From Sphingomonas glacialis (GTDB lineage Bacteria; Pseudomonadota; Alphaproteobacteria; Sphingomonadales; Sphingomonadaceae): DNA of 64,000 bases. Positions 17,220 to 26,046 of this stretch are shown here, one piece after another. The stretch lies in the NCBI RefSeq assembly GCF_006439055.1, contig NZ_RCZC01000001.1:310001-374000 (forward strand), in the 5' to 3' direction. Below the pieces are notes generated by a model. The model was not told the origin of the DNA. It saw only the letters and a list, made by a program, of their open reading frames with translations, and searched no databases. The first letter of the stretch is position 1. Every line of letters begins with the position of its first letter. The translations under genes and the position numbers were made by a program.

Positions 17220-18287
17220 CTAGACCGCGCGCCACCACCACACGCCGTCCTCGACCGTCCGCACCGCCCGCCCCTCGACCTCGAGCCGCCGGACATGCGC
17301 GAGCGCCTCGCCCGTCGCCATGCCGAGCATGTCGAGGCCGATCGCGCGCCGGAACAGCCGCCCGAAACAGTCGATCGCGCGCTTGGGTTCGGCGAGGAAA
17401 ACCTCGAGTTCGTCGAGCCGCTCGCGATGTTCGCGGTCCATCGCGTCGAGCCGCGCGTGCAGCCCGGTGAACGGATCGCCATGCCCCGGCAGCACCAGCA
17501 GATCGTCAGGCAATTGCTTGAGCCGCGCGATCGATTCGAACCATTCGCCGAGCGGGTCGGCGTCCGGCTCGGTCACACCGAGCGAGATGTTCGGGCTGAT
17601 CCGCGGCAACACCTGGTCGCCCGCAATCAGCACCTTGGCCGAAGGATCGTAAAGGCAGGCATGTTCGGGGCTGTGGCCCGAACCGACGACGATCTGCCAC
17701 TCGGTCTGCCCGATCCGCAGCGTGTCGCCATGCTGGATCCGCGTGTATCCCAGCGGCAGCGGCGTCACGATCCGGCGAAACCCCGCCCAGCCGCGCTCGC
17801 TGGCGTGCGCGATCTGTGCGTCGTCCCATCCCGCGCCACGCCAGAAAGCGAGCATCTCGTCCGGTACCGCGTCGCGCGCGTCCGACACCAGCATCCGTGC
17901 GGTGAGCCACTCGCCGCGCGTCATCACCAGCGGGCAGCCATGCTTGTCGCACATCCAGCCGGCGAGCCCGATATGATCGGGATGGAAATGCGTGCCGATC
18001 ATCCGCGTCACGCGCACGCCGGCGAGCGCCCCCTTCGAGAGCGCCTTCCAGGCATCGCGCGCTTCGGTCGTGTTCATCCCCGTATCGACCAGGGCAACGC
18101 CGCCGTCATCGTCGAGCAGCCAGCAATTGACGTGCTTGAGCGGACCGGGAACGTGCAACCTTACCCAGCCAATGCCCGGTGCGACCGTCATCACATCGTG
18201 CGCGGCGGGCTCCGCGCCGCCGAACGGATAGGTCAGGCCCTTATGGCTAGTCGGGGCAAAAGCGGGGATGATGGGTGCGGTGGACAT
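17220..18287 (-). CDS. MBL-fold metallo-hydrolase
   Basis: A 355-residue metallo-beta-lactamase-fold protein with the zinc motif THFHPDH (His100-x-His102-x-Asp104-His105), a second metal histidine in GSGHSPEH, the bridging Asp in IAGDQVLP, and LPGHGDPF. A helical C-terminal domain of about 100 residues resembles the winged-helix tail of LACTB2-like and glyoxalase-II-like proteins. Substrate unknown; a thioesterase or RNase activity is possible. The start at 18285-18287 is chosen because the protein family begins there; a longer in-frame extension has no homology. Confidence 0.85.
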   Translation of the reverse strand: MSTAPIIPAFAPTSHKGLTYPFGGAEPAAHDVMTVAPGIGWVRLHVPGPLKHVNCWLLDDDGGVALVDTGMNTTEARDAWKALSKGALAGVRVTRMIGTHFHPDHIGLAGWMCDKHGCPLVMTRGEWLTARMLVSDARDAVPDEMLAFWRGAGWDDAQIAHASERGWAGFRRIVTPLPLGYTRIQHGDTLRIGQTEWQIVVGSGHSPEHACLYDPSAKVLIAGDQVLPRISPNISLGVTEPDADPLGEWFESIARLKQLPDDLLVLPGHGDPFTGLHARLDAMDREHRERLDELEVFLAEPKRAIDCFGRLFRRAIGLDMLGMATGEALAHVRRLEVEGRAVRTVEDGVWWWRAV

Positions 18288-18331
18288 GGCACGGGGTAGC
18301 GCGCCGGCGCCGCCCAAGTCACGCATTTCCG

Positions 18332-18988
18332 CTATGCGGCGAGCGCAGCGCTCTCGCCGAGCAAATGGTGCAGCACCTGCTCGGGCGTGTCGAACAGCAG
18401 ATCGGGTTCGAGCCGCGCGAGCACGTCGCGATTGGCATAGCCCCACAGCACCGCGCCCGAACAGATCCCGACCTTCTTCGCCGCGACGACATCGCGCGTC
18501 TCGTCGCCGATCGAAATCGCCTCGTGCTGTGCGATGTCGCATTTGCGCAGCACCCGGCGATAGCGCCGCGCCTTGCCGAACAGCGACGCACCGCATTCGA
18601 ACCGCTCGATCAGCGCGGCATTGGCGGGCCCGAGGATCGCGCGGGCATTGTTCTCGGCATTCGAGGTGACGAGCGCGATCCGCACCCCGCTCGCCGCCAA
18701 TTGCTCGAGCAACGCCGAGACCCCCTCGAACAGCGCGATGCGATCGGTCTGCTGCGCGAGCAGGCCGTGGGTGTAGCGTCCGATCGCGGGAAGCTTCCAG
18801 CGCGGGATGCCGAGATGGCGGATCACTTCGCTCGACGTCTTGCCACGCAGCGATTCGACCTCGTCGGCGGCGACCTTGCGAAACTTGAAGCGCTCAGCGA
18901 GGTGGTCGGAGACCGACAGGAACCAGTCGCCGCTATCGGCCAGCGTCCCGTCGAAATCGAAGATCACGAGACGATAGCGCGGCGACAT
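18332..18988 (-). CDS. HAD-family phosphatase, phosphoglycolate-phosphatase-like
   Basis: A 218-residue HAD hydrolase: motif I DFDGTL near residue 10, motif II LVTSN near 104, conserved Lys in the SLFGKARR region, and motif IV SIGDETRDVVAAK. The helical cap between motifs I and II matches subfamily IA (Gph and relatives). It may remove phosphate from 2-phosphoglycolate or another small metabolite. It lies 9 bases after the EF-hand gene on the same strand and probably shares its transcript with queA. Confidence 0.82.
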   Translation of the reverse strand: MSPRYRLVIFDFDGTLADSGDWFLSVSDHLAERFKFRKVAADEVESLRGKTSSEVIRHLGIPRWKLPAIGRYTHGLLAQQTDRIALFEGVSALLEQLAASGVRIALVTSNAENNARAILGPANAALIERFECGASLFGKARRYRRVLRKCDIAQHEAISIGDETRDVVAAKKVGICSGAVLWGYANRDVLARLEPDLLFDTPEQVLHHLLGESAALAA

Positions 18989-18997
18989 CAGGCGATC

Positions 18998-19465
18998 TCA
19001 GCGCCGGCCGCGGCGTTTGCCGCCGTCGCCATCCTGTGGGACGGGGGCGCTGCGGATCGTCACCAGCTCGGCGCGGGTGACCATACCGTCCTTGTCGAGA
19101 TCGAACCGGTCGAACAAAATCGCGAATTGCGCCTGGAGTTCGGCGAGCGTGATGCGATTGTCGTTGTCGCCATCGGCCTGATACGGGCTCGGCAGCGCAT
19201 TGCGGTCCCCCAGCCATTTCTGCGCCCAGTCGCTATAGCCGATATAGCCGGCCGAACCGGATTGCGGCGCGGCGTCGGGAAAACTGCGCGCGACGCAAGC
19301 GGTCAGCTCCGCGCGAGTCGTCCGCGCATCGCCATTGGCGTCACACGCGGCGATGAACATCGCGGCAGGCTCGGCGACGATCGTCGCGCCCGGCTGGCGC
19401 GGCGGAACCGGTGCGGCCGGCGGCGGCACCTGCGCGGCGAGCGCGAGCATCAGAATCGACATCAT
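18998..19465 (-). CDS. Secreted EF-hand calcium-binding protein
   Basis: A 155-residue protein with a short hydrophobic N-terminus ([10 protein letters not shown], likely signal) and three EF-hand-like loops: [13 protein letters not shown] (about 41-53), [13 protein letters not shown] (about 98-110) and [13 protein letters not shown] (about 120-132). The loops have the acidic 1-3-5-12 pattern needed for calcium. Similar small periplasmic EF-hand proteins are common in sphingomonads; their role is not established. Its start overlaps the queA stop by 4 bases, suggesting translational coupling. Confidence 0.82.
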   Translation of the reverse strand: MMSILMLALAAQVPPPAAPVPPRQPGATIVAEPAAMFIAACDANGDARTTRAELTACVARSFPDAAPQSGSAGYIGYSDWAQKWLGDRNALPSPYQADGDNDNRITLAELQAQFAILFDRFDLDKDGMVTRAELVTIRSAPVPQDGDGGKRRGRR

Positions 19466-20505
19466 GCACGCACCCCCCTGTCCGGCAGCAGCAGACTGGC
19501 GTCACCGTAGCTGTAGAATCGGTATCCGTCTGCAATTGCATGCGCATAGGCGGCTTGCATCGTATCGGTGCCCATCAGCGCGCTGACCAACATGAACAGG
19601 GTCGAGCGTGGAAGATGGAAATTGGTCACCAGCCCATCGATTCCGCGGAAGCGATAGCCCGGCGTGATGAAGATCGCCGTATCGCCTTCGAACGGCCGGA
19701 TCACGCCGTCCTCCCCGGTCGCGCTTTCGATCAGGCGCAAGCTCGTCGTGCCGACCGCGATCACCCGGCCCCCGGCGGCGCGCACGGCGTTGAGGCGGTC
19801 GGCGGTCGCCGCGTCGATCCGGCCCCATTCGGCGTGCATCTTGTGGTCGGCGGTGTCGGTCGCCTTGACCGGCAGGAAGGTGCCCGCGCCGACGTGTAGC
19901 GTCAGCGTCGCATGCTCGATCCCGGCGGCGGCGAAGCGCGCCATCAGTTCGGGGGTGAAGTGCAACGCCGCAGTGGGGGCTGCGACCGCACCCTTTTCGG
20001 CGGCGAACATCGTCTGGTAATCGTCGGCGTCCTGCGCATCGGCGGGGCGGCGCGCGGCGATATAAGGCGGCAGCGGCATCCGCCCTGCCCGATCGAGCAG
20101 CAGTTCGACCGGCTCGTCGCCCTGAAATTCGAGCGCGAAGCTGCCGTCTTCGCCGCGATCGTGCGCCGTCGCAGTCACGCCGCTGCCGAAATCGATCGCG
20201 TCGCCGTCGCGCAGGCGGCGTGCGTTGCGGATGAACGCCCGCCAGCGGCGCGGCCCCTCGCGCTTGTGCAGCGTCGCGCCGATCCGCGAATCGCCGCGCG
20301 TCCCCTCGAGCTGCGCCGGGATGACGCGCGTATCGTTGAAGACGAGCAGGTCGCCCGCGCGCAATGCGCCCGGCAGGTCGCCGACGCTGCGGTCGTGCAG
20401 CGCAGCACCCTCGACCACGAGCAGCCGTGCCGAATCGCGCGGGGTCGCCGGGCGCAGCGCGATCCGCTCGGGCGGCAGGACAAAGTCGAACAGGTCGACG
20501 TTCAT
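19462..20505 (-). CDS. queA: S-adenosylmethionine:tRNA ribosyltransferase-isomerase
   Basis: QueA moves the ribose part of SAM to 7-aminomethyl-7-deazaguanine in tRNA, giving epoxyqueuosine. At 347 residues it has family-typical length and motifs: [15 protein letters not shown] at the N-terminus, [33 protein letters not shown] [12 protein letters not shown], and the C-terminal [17 protein letters not shown]. tgt (36.2 kb) and queG (60.8 kb) of the same pathway are also in this window but not linked. A cyclophilin gene lies 31 bases upstream on the same strand. Confidence 0.95.
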   Translation of the reverse strand: MNVDLFDFVLPPERIALRPATPRDSARLLVVEGAALHDRSVGDLPGALRAGDLLVFNDTRVIPAQLEGTRGDSRIGATLHKREGPRRWRAFIRNARRLRDGDAIDFGSGVTATAHDRGEDGSFALEFQGDEPVELLLDRAGRMPLPPYIAARRPADAQDADDYQTMFAAEKGAVAAPTAALHFTPELMARFAAAGIEHATLTLHVGAGTFLPVKATDTADHKMHAEWGRIDAATADRLNAVRAAGGRVIAVGTTSLRLIESATGEDGVIRPFEGDTAIFITPGYRFRGIDGLVTNFHLPRSTLFMLVSALMGTDTMQAAYAHAIADGYRFYSYGDASLLLPDRGVRA

Positions 20506-20536
20506 GACGATACTTCCCGCGCCGTGTGCGCTTTGC

Positions 20537-21301
20537 TTACGCCGCCTTCTTCTTCGGCGTGGCGGCGGGCTTGGCCTTGAGCATCGGCTTTACCGCCGGC
20601 TTGCTGGGCGCAAGCGTCGCAGGTGCGATCGTCGGCTCGGGTGCCGGCGGCGCAGGCACATAGGCCGGCGGGCTGTCGGCTGCGACATAGGCGTGGAGGA
20701 TGCGCGACGGACGCGTCGGCGGCTCGCCGCGCGCGATCGTGTCGACATATTCCATGCCCGAGATCACGCGACCGAAGATCGTATACTTCTTGTCGAGCTT
20801 CATGTTCGGGTTGAAGACGATGAAGAACTGGCTGTTCGCGCTGTTCTCCGCCTTGGTCACCTGCTCGACGGTCGCACCCTCGGCCGAGCCTTCGCGCGCC
20901 GCCGACACCGCGCCGCGGACGTGCGGCAGCCAGTTGAATTCGGCGGGAACGTCGGGGAGCGTCGAGCCGCCAGTGCCGTCGCCCTTGGGGTCGCCGGTCT
21001 GCGCCATGAAGCCTTCGATCACGCGGTGGAACAGCAGCCCGTCATAGAAATGCTGGCGGGTGAGCGTCTTGACGCGCTCGACCATCTTCGGCGCGGCGTC
21101 GGGACGCAGCCAGATGATCACGCGGCCGCCGGTCGACAGATCGAGATAGAGCAAATTCTCGGGGTCGGTCGCCGACGGAATCGGCGGACGGCCCGCCGTC
21201 GTCACGACCGCGGACTTGGCGTCGTCCTTCTTCTTGTCGGCAAAGGCGGGTCCGGCGAGGAACGCCAGGAGAAAGACAAACAGGCTGGCAACGAAACGCA
21301 T
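20537..21301 (-). CDS. Periplasmic cyclophilin-type peptidyl-prolyl cis-trans isomerase
   Basis: A 254-residue PPIase. Residues 1-21 are a signal peptide (hydrophobic core, GPAFA cleavage). The cyclophilin domain includes [19 protein letters not shown] (about 93-111), [11 protein letters not shown] and [15 protein letters not shown]. It should assist proline isomerisation of exported proteins. The C-terminal 50 residues are a Pro/Ala/Lys-rich tail of low complexity. It is upstream of queA on the same strand and near enough for one operon. Confidence 0.9.
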   Translation of the reverse strand: MRFVASLFVFLLAFLAGPAFADKKKDDAKSAVVTTAGRPPIPSATDPENLLYLDLSTGGRVIIWLRPDAAPKMVERVKTLTRQHFYDGLLFHRVIEGFMAQTGDPKGDGTGGSTLPDVPAEFNWLPHVRGAVSAAREGSAEGATVEQVTKAENSANSQFFIVFNPNMKLDKKYTIFGRVISGMEYVDTIARGEPPTRPSRILHAYVAADSPPAYVPAPPAPEPTIAPATLAPSKPAVKPMLKAKPAATPKKKAA

Positions 21302-21393
21302 TATTTCCCCGCGAAATATCTCGGAATGAAGGTGCGCTTAGACCATGTGCCGCTTTGCGCCAAACTGAACGTTGCCGCGCAAAGGCGACCGAA

Positions 21394-21903
21394 TTAGGGC
21401 CGCGCGCCCTTTCGGCCGATCCGCTCGACGCGGTCGGCCACTTCGCGCGCCACGCTCGGCGTCACGAAGCGATGGATCGGCCCGCCATAGAAGGCGATTT
21501 CCTTGACCAGACGGCTCGCGATCGGCTGGAGCGCGACGTCGGCCATCAGGAACACCGTCTCTACGCGGTCGTTGAGCGCGCGGTTCATGCCGGTGAGCTG
21601 ATATTCATATTCGAAATCGGTGACCCCGCGCACGCCGCGCAGGATCGTGCTCGCGCCCTGCGCCTCGGCGAAATCCATCAGCAGCGAATCGAATGCGACG
21701 ACGCTGACGCCGGCGATCCCCGCCGTCTCCCGCGCGATCATCGCGAGCCGTTCCTCGAGCGTGAACATCGGCGACTTGGACGCATTGGTCGTGACCCCGA
21801 TGACGAGCCGATCGACCAAGGTCGCCCCGCGCCGGATGATGTCCATATGCCCCAGCGTCACCGGGTCGAACGTACCCGGATAGACGCCGACGCGCTCGGT
21901 CAA
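21394..21903 (-). CDS. coaD: Phosphopantetheine adenylyltransferase
   Basis: Fourth step of coenzyme A synthesis: ATP + 4'-phosphopantetheine gives dephospho-CoA. The 169-residue protein has the nucleotidyltransferase motif GTFDPVTLGHMDII (HxGH as TLGH), GVRGVTDFEYE, and the C-terminal signature PSVAREVADR. No ATG lies near the N-terminus; the only sensible start is TTG at 21901-21903, which overlaps the ispA stop as TTGA. A much longer open frame into ispA is a shadow. Coupling to ispA is likely. Confidence 0.92.
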   Translation of the reverse strand: MTERVGVYPGTFDPVTLGHMDIIRRGATLVDRLVIGVTTNASKSPMFTLEERLAMIARETAGIAGVSVVAFDSLLMDFAEAQGASTILRGVRGVTDFEYEYQLTGMNRALNDRVETVFLMADVALQPIASRLVKEIAFYGGPIHRFVTPSVAREVADRVERIGRKGARP

Positions 21904-22799
21904 CGATCGCGCTCCAGCGTGAAGCGCGCGATGTCGCGGAGCAGGTCGGCTTCGGGGCCGAAATGCTGGAGATGCTGGATCGCCTGATCGACCAGCATCC
22001 GCGCCTGCGCGCGCGCGCGGTCGAGCCCGAGCAGCGAGAGGAAGGTTTCCTTGCCCGCGCCTTCGTCCTTGCCGAGCTTCTTGCCGACCGCAGCCTCGTC
22101 CCCCTCGACGTCGAGAATGTCGTCGGCGATCTGGAAGGCGAGCCCCATGTCGCGCGCATAGCCGCGTAAGCCCACGCGCCCCTCGGGCGGCACCTTGCCG
22201 AGGATCGCGCCCGCCTCGACCGAGCAGGCGATCAGCGCGCCGGTCTTCATTGCCTGGAGTCGGGTGACGGTCGGCAGGTCGAAGGTCGATTTCTCTGCCT
22301 CCAGATCCATCGCCTGCCCGCCCGCCATGCCCGACGGGCCGGCCGAGCGCGCGAGATCGAGCACCAGCTCGCTGCGCACGAACGGATCGGGATGCGTCAG
22401 CGGGTCGGCCAGAATCTCGAACGCCAACGCATGGAGGCAATCGCCCGCCAGGATCGCGGTCGCCTCGTCGAACGCCTTGTGGACGGTCGGCTTGCCGCGA
22501 CGCATGTCGTCATCGTCCATCGCGGGCAGATCGTCATGGATCAGCGAATAGACGTGAATGCATTCGATCGCGGTGGCGACGCGGCCGGCGCAATCGCGAT
22601 CGACCGCGAACAGCCGCGCGGTCGCGAAGACGAGCAGCGGCCGCAACCGCTTGCCCCCGCCGATCGCGGCGTGGCGCATCGCGCGATACAGATCGGCGCG
22701 GGGGTCATCAGGAATGGCGAGGAACTTGTCGAGCCGACGATCGACGTCGGCGCCGACCTGGGACAAGGCCGCCTTGAGCGACAGGGACGCTGCGGTCAT
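21900..22799 (-). CDS. ispA: Polyprenyl (farnesyl) diphosphate synthase
   Basis: Condenses isopentenyl diphosphate with allylic diphosphates to farnesyl (or geranyl) diphosphate for quinones, undecaprenyl and carotenoids. It has GGGKRLRP, the first Asp-rich motif with HDDLPAMDDDDMRRG, the KTGALI segment, and the second Asp-rich motif FQIADDILDVEGD. Length 299 fits. The start at 22797-22799 (MTAASLSL) is chosen over a longer frame by spacing to xseB, whose stop lies 4 bases away. The order xseB-ispA-coaD is compact. Confidence 0.93.
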   Translation of the reverse strand: MTAASLSLKAALSQVGADVDRRLDKFLAIPDDPRADLYRAMRHAAIGGGKRLRPLLVFATARLFAVDRDCAGRVATAIECIHVYSLIHDDLPAMDDDDMRRGKPTVHKAFDEATAILAGDCLHALAFEILADPLTHPDPFVRSELVLDLARSAGPSGMAGGQAMDLEAEKSTFDLPTVTRLQAMKTGALIACSVEAGAILGKVPPEGRVGLRGYARDMGLAFQIADDILDVEGDEAAVGKKLGKDEGAGKETFLSLLGLDRARAQARMLVDQAIQHLQHFGPEADLLRDIARFTLERDR

Positions 22800-22803
22800 G
22801 CCA

Positions 22804-23043
22804 TCAACCTGCGGCAAAGGGCTGCGTGCCGACGGCACGCCCCTCGCTGTCGGTACGGATCGCTTCGATCCGCGCCTGTGCCGCCGTCAGCCGGTCGTCG
22901 CAACGACGCCGCAACTTATCGCCGCGCTCATAGAGCGCGATCGCCTGGTCGAGCGGCGCATCGCCGCTTTCGAGCCTCGACACGATCCCCTCCAGTTCCT
23001 TGAGCGCCGCTTCGAACGTCAACTCTTCGATCGGTGTATCCAT
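22804..23043 (-). CDS. xseB: Exodeoxyribonuclease VII small subunit
   Basis: A 79-residue XseB, partner of the large nuclease subunit XseA in degrading single-stranded DNA. The typical pattern is FEAALKELEGIVSRLESGD...LDQAIALYERGDKLRRRCDDRL, a two-helix coiled coil. The start at 23041-23043 gives MDTPIEELTF; an in-frame extension to 23475 is a shadow of the dehydrogenase gene. XseA is not in the window. xseB next to ispA is a widely conserved pairing (often with dxs). Confidence 0.92.
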   Translation of the reverse strand: MDTPIEELTFEAALKELEGIVSRLESGDAPLDQAIALYERGDKLRRRCDDRLTAAQARIEAIRTDSEGRAVGTQPFAAG

Positions 23044-23133
23044 TTGGCAGCTATGCGGCACGCGAGCGTTTGGGGTCAAGGATACGCGACGCCTGACTTG
23101 CGTTTGTTGTTCGTCCCCAATGAGGAATACCCC

Positions 23134-24480
23134 ATGTTTACGAGCATCGACCCCGCCACAGGCGCGCCGGGCCAATCCTATGCCGAGCTGACCGGCGCCG
23201 AAATCGAGACCAAGCTCGCGCGGGCGCACGCCACGTTCTGCGAATGGCGCGTGACCGATCTCGCGACGCGCACCGCCTTGCTCGAGCGAATCGCCGAGCA
23301 GTTCGATGCCAACACGCAGCGCCTCGCCGAGACCGCGACGCGCGAAATGGGCAAGACGCTCAAATCGGCGATCGCCGAGGTGCAGAAATGCGCGCAGGCG
23401 TTCCGCCATTATGCGCAGGAAGGGGCGGCCATGCTCGAGCCGCGCAGTTTCCCCGGCGCGACCGCGACCTGGCATCCGATGGGGCCGGTGCTGGCGGTGA
23501 TGCCGTGGAATTTCCCGTACTGGCAGGTCGTGCGCTTCATGGCGCCGACGATCCTGGCGGGCAATGTCGGGCTACTGAAGCACGCGTCGAGCGTGCAGGG
23601 CTGCGCCGCGGCGCTCGAGGAGATGGTGATCGCTGCGGGCGGGCCGGCCGGGTTGTTCCAGAATCTGGCGATCAAATCGGACAAGGTCGAAGCGCTGATC
23701 GCCGACGATCGGATCGTCGCGGTGACGCTGACAGGCAGCGAAGGCGCGGGCATGAAGGTCGCCGAGGCGGCGGGACGCGCACTGAAGAAGGTCGTGCTCG
23801 AACTCGGCGGATCGGACCCGTTCATCGTAATGCCCTCGGCCGATCTCGAGGCCGCCGCCAAGGCCGCAGTCACCGCGCGCGTCCAGAACACCGGCCAGTC
23901 GTGCATCTGCGCCAAGCGGATGATCGTCCATGCCGACGTGTACGACGCGTTCCTCGCGAAATTCTCGGCCGGGATGCAGGCGGCCGTCGCGGGCGACCCG
24001 ATGGACGCGGCAAGCGACATGGGCCCGCTCTCGAGCGAGGAGCAGCGCGCGACGGTGCTCGGCCAGCTGAAGCTGTTCGAGCAGGCGGGGGCAAAGCTGC
24101 TGTTCGGCGGCGAGGCGCTGCCGGGCAAGGGTGCCTATATGTCGGCAGGTATCCTGGTCGACGTGCCGATCGACCATGAGGTCGCGAACGAGGAGCTGTT
24201 CGGGCCGATCGCGATGCTGTTCAAGGCAAGCGATATCGACGAGGCGATCAGCATCGCCAATGCGGTGCCGTTCGGGCTGGGGTCTTCGGTCTGGACGCAG
24301 GATGCCGACGAGCGCGCACGCTTCGAGCGCGACATCGAGGCGGGTATGATCGCGGTCAACAAGATGCTGGCGAGTGCGCCCGAAGCGCCGTTCGGCGGGG
24401 TCAAGCGGTCGGGCCATGGGCGTGAACTCGGGCCATACGGGCTCCACGAGTTCATGAACCTGAAGACGGTGCTCGCCTGA
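23134..24480 (+). CDS. Aldehyde dehydrogenase, succinate-semialdehyde dehydrogenase-like
   Basis: A 448-residue NAD(P)-dependent aldehyde dehydrogenase. MPWNFPYWQ (Asn169-type residue), LTGSEGAG (cofactor), catalytic Glu in LELGGSDPF and catalytic Cys in NTGQSCICAKR are all present, with EELFGPIA and PFGGVKRSGHGREL at the C-terminus. The sequence and length resemble the YneI/Sad type of succinate-semialdehyde dehydrogenase. The start ATG at 23134 opens the typical N-terminus (SIDPATG); the long upstream frame is antisense to xseB and ispA. It is followed by a type A repeat. Confidence 0.88.
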   Translation: MFTSIDPATGAPGQSYAELTGAEIETKLARAHATFCEWRVTDLATRTALLERIAEQFDANTQRLAETATREMGKTLKSAIAEVQKCAQAFRHYAQEGAAMLEPRSFPGATATWHPMGPVLAVMPWNFPYWQVVRFMAPTILAGNVGLLKHASSVQGCAAALEEMVIAAGGPAGLFQNLAIKSDKVEALIADDRIVAVTLTGSEGAGMKVAEAAGRALKKVVLELGGSDPFIVMPSADLEAAAKAAVTARVQNTGQSCICAKRMIVHADVYDAFLAKFSAGMQAAVAGDPMDAASDMGPLSSEEQRATVLGQLKLFEQAGAKLLFGGEALPGKGAYMSAGILVDVPIDHEVANEELFGPIAMLFKASDIDEAISIANAVPFGLGSSVWTQDADERARFERDIEAGMIAVNKMLASAPEAPFGGVKRSGHGRELGPYGLHEFMNLKTVLA

Positions 24481-24483
24481 TAT

Positions 24484-24596
24484 CCTCCTCCCCTCCCTGG
24501 AAGGGAGGGGATCGAGGGGTGGGTCGGCCCGTAGTCGGGCGTAACGCTCGCCACGGGCCGACCCACCCCCAGCCCCTCCCTTTCAGGGAGGGGAGG
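24484..24596. repeat. Type A interspersed palindromic repeat, copy 1
   Basis: About 113 bases. Outer arms CCTCCCTGGAAGGGAGG and CCTCCCTTTCAGGGAGG each form a small hairpin; the inner arms GGGTGGGTCGGCCCG and CGGGCCGACCCACCC pair with each other. It sits between convergent genes. Confidence 0.9.
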
Positions 24597-24637
24597 CACC
24601 TTGCTCAATCGCCAGTCCGCCCTTGCAGGGAGCCACC

Positions 24638-25639
24638 TCAATCCATCGTCAGCACGATCTTCCCGATATGATCCCCCGCCTCCATCCGCGCATGCGCGGC
24701 GGGCGCCTCGGCAAGCGGGAAGGTTCGGTCGAGGATGGGCTTCAGCCGTCCGGCCTCGACATGCGGCCATACATTGCTGTGCAATTCGTCCGCCACCAGG
24801 CTCTTGAACGCCGAATCGCGCGGGCGCAGCGTCGATCCGGTCAGCGTCAGGCGGCGGCGCATGATGTCGAAGATCGGGATCGTCGCGGTCGCCCCGCCCT
24901 GCACCGCGATCGAGACATGGCGTCCATCCTCCGCCAGGCATTTGAGATTGCGCGGCAGATAGTCGCCGCCGACCATGTCGAGCACGACCGCGCAGCCCTT
25001 GCCGCCGGTGATCGCCGCGACGCGCTCGACGAAATCCTCGGTCTTGTAATTGATCGCATGCGCCGCGCCGAGCTTCAACGCCGCCGCGCACTTGTCGTCC
25101 GAGCCCGCCGTCACGATCACGGTCAGCCCGAAGATCGCACCGAGGCCGATCGCCATCGTGCCGATCCCGCTGGTGCCACCGTGCACCAGCACGGTGTCGC
25201 CCTCGGTCGCATAGCCACGCTCGAACAGATTGGTCCACACGGTGAACAGCGTCTCGGGCAGCGCCGCTGCCTCGATCATCGACAGCGCATGCGGCACGGG
25301 CAGCACCTGCCCCGCGGCGACCGCGACATATTCGGCATAGCCGCCGCCTGCGAGCAACGCGCAGACCGGCTGCCCCATCAGCTCGAAATCGACGTCCAAC
25401 CCCTGCGCGACGACGGTGCCCGAAACCTCGAGCCCGGGGATCGACGGCGCGCCCGGCGGCGGCGCATAGCCGCCCTTGCGCTGGAGCACGTCGGGCCGGT
25501 TGACCCCCGCTGCGACGACGCGGATCAGCACTTCATCGGGGCGCAGCATCGGGACGGGACGCTCGACCACGCGCAGCACTTCGGGTCCGCCCGGACCATC
25601 GGGGTCGATTGCGCGCATGGTAGCCGGAATTCCGTCCAT
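24638..25639 (-). CDS. NAD(P)H-quinone oxidoreductase, zinc-independent alcohol-dehydrogenase family
   Basis: A 333-residue medium-chain dehydrogenase/reductase of the zeta-crystallin/PIG3 group. It has the N-terminal catalytic domain with VAAGVNRPDVLQRKG, the nucleotide-binding loop VHGGTSGIGTMAI (Rossmann glycine motif), and no zinc-binding cysteines where true alcohol dehydrogenases have them. Likely reduces quinones or alkenals. It stands alone between a type A repeat and the divergent DUF1192 gene. Confidence 0.88.
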   Translation of the reverse strand: MDGIPATMRAIDPDGPGGPEVLRVVERPVPMLRPDEVLIRVVAAGVNRPDVLQRKGGYAPPPGAPSIPGLEVSGTVVAQGLDVDFELMGQPVCALLAGGGYAEYVAVAAGQVLPVPHALSMIEAAALPETLFTVWTNLFERGYATEGDTVLVHGGTSGIGTMAIGLGAIFGLTVIVTAGSDDKCAAALKLGAAHAINYKTEDFVERVAAITGGKGCAVVLDMVGGDYLPRNLKCLAEDGRHVSIAVQGGATATIPIFDIMRRRLTLTGSTLRPRDSAFKSLVADELHSNVWPHVEAGRLKPILDRTFPLAEAPAAHARMEAGDHIGKIVLTMD

Positions 25640-25707
25640 CGGTCGTATGCCCCGTTTTGCCTGCGCGCCTTATTGACATGGCCGCCCGCCGGGTCAACGA
25701 TCCCGCA

Positions 25708-25905
25708 ATGGACTTGGACGAGATTCTCCCGAAACGCGCGGGCGATCCGCTCGCGGCGCTGCTCGCGCAGGACCTCGACCCCTTGTCGGTCGCGGAACTC
25801 GAGGCGCGCGTCGCTGCGCTAGAGGCCGAAATCGCTCGGACCAGCGCGAAGATGGAACACGCCGCCAGCCATCGCGTTCAAGCCGATAATCTGTTCAAGT
25901 CTTGA
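25708..25905 (+). CDS. DUF1192 family small protein
   Basis: A 65-residue soluble protein: N-terminal MDLDEILPKR, then a conserved LDPLSVAELEARVAALEAEIAR helix predicted as coiled coil. The LSVxELxxRxxxLExEI pattern is the DUF1192 signature found across alphaproteobacteria; function unknown. ATG at 25708 is preferred; ATG at 25678 would add 10 residues. It lies about 140 bases before clpA. Confidence 0.78.
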   Translation: MDLDEILPKRAGDPLAALLAQDLDPLSVAELEARVAALEAEIARTSAKMEHAASHRVQADNLFKS

Positions 25906-26046
25906 TGCCAGACAGCCCCACCATCCGCTATAAGATGGCATGAAGGGCGGTGAACGATTTTCAAGAGCTTGCAGTGGCGGATACGCCTTCCGACATAGGC
26001 GCAAAGGGTTGCGCTTTCGCCGCAGCCCGCAAGGAGTGAAGTAATA

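Noticed and set aside
25901..25935. Possible heat-shock type promoter for clpA (CTTGAT followed by CCATCC / TATAAG)
   Set aside because: The spacing does not fit either a sigma-32 or a sigma-70 promoter well; I could not support it.
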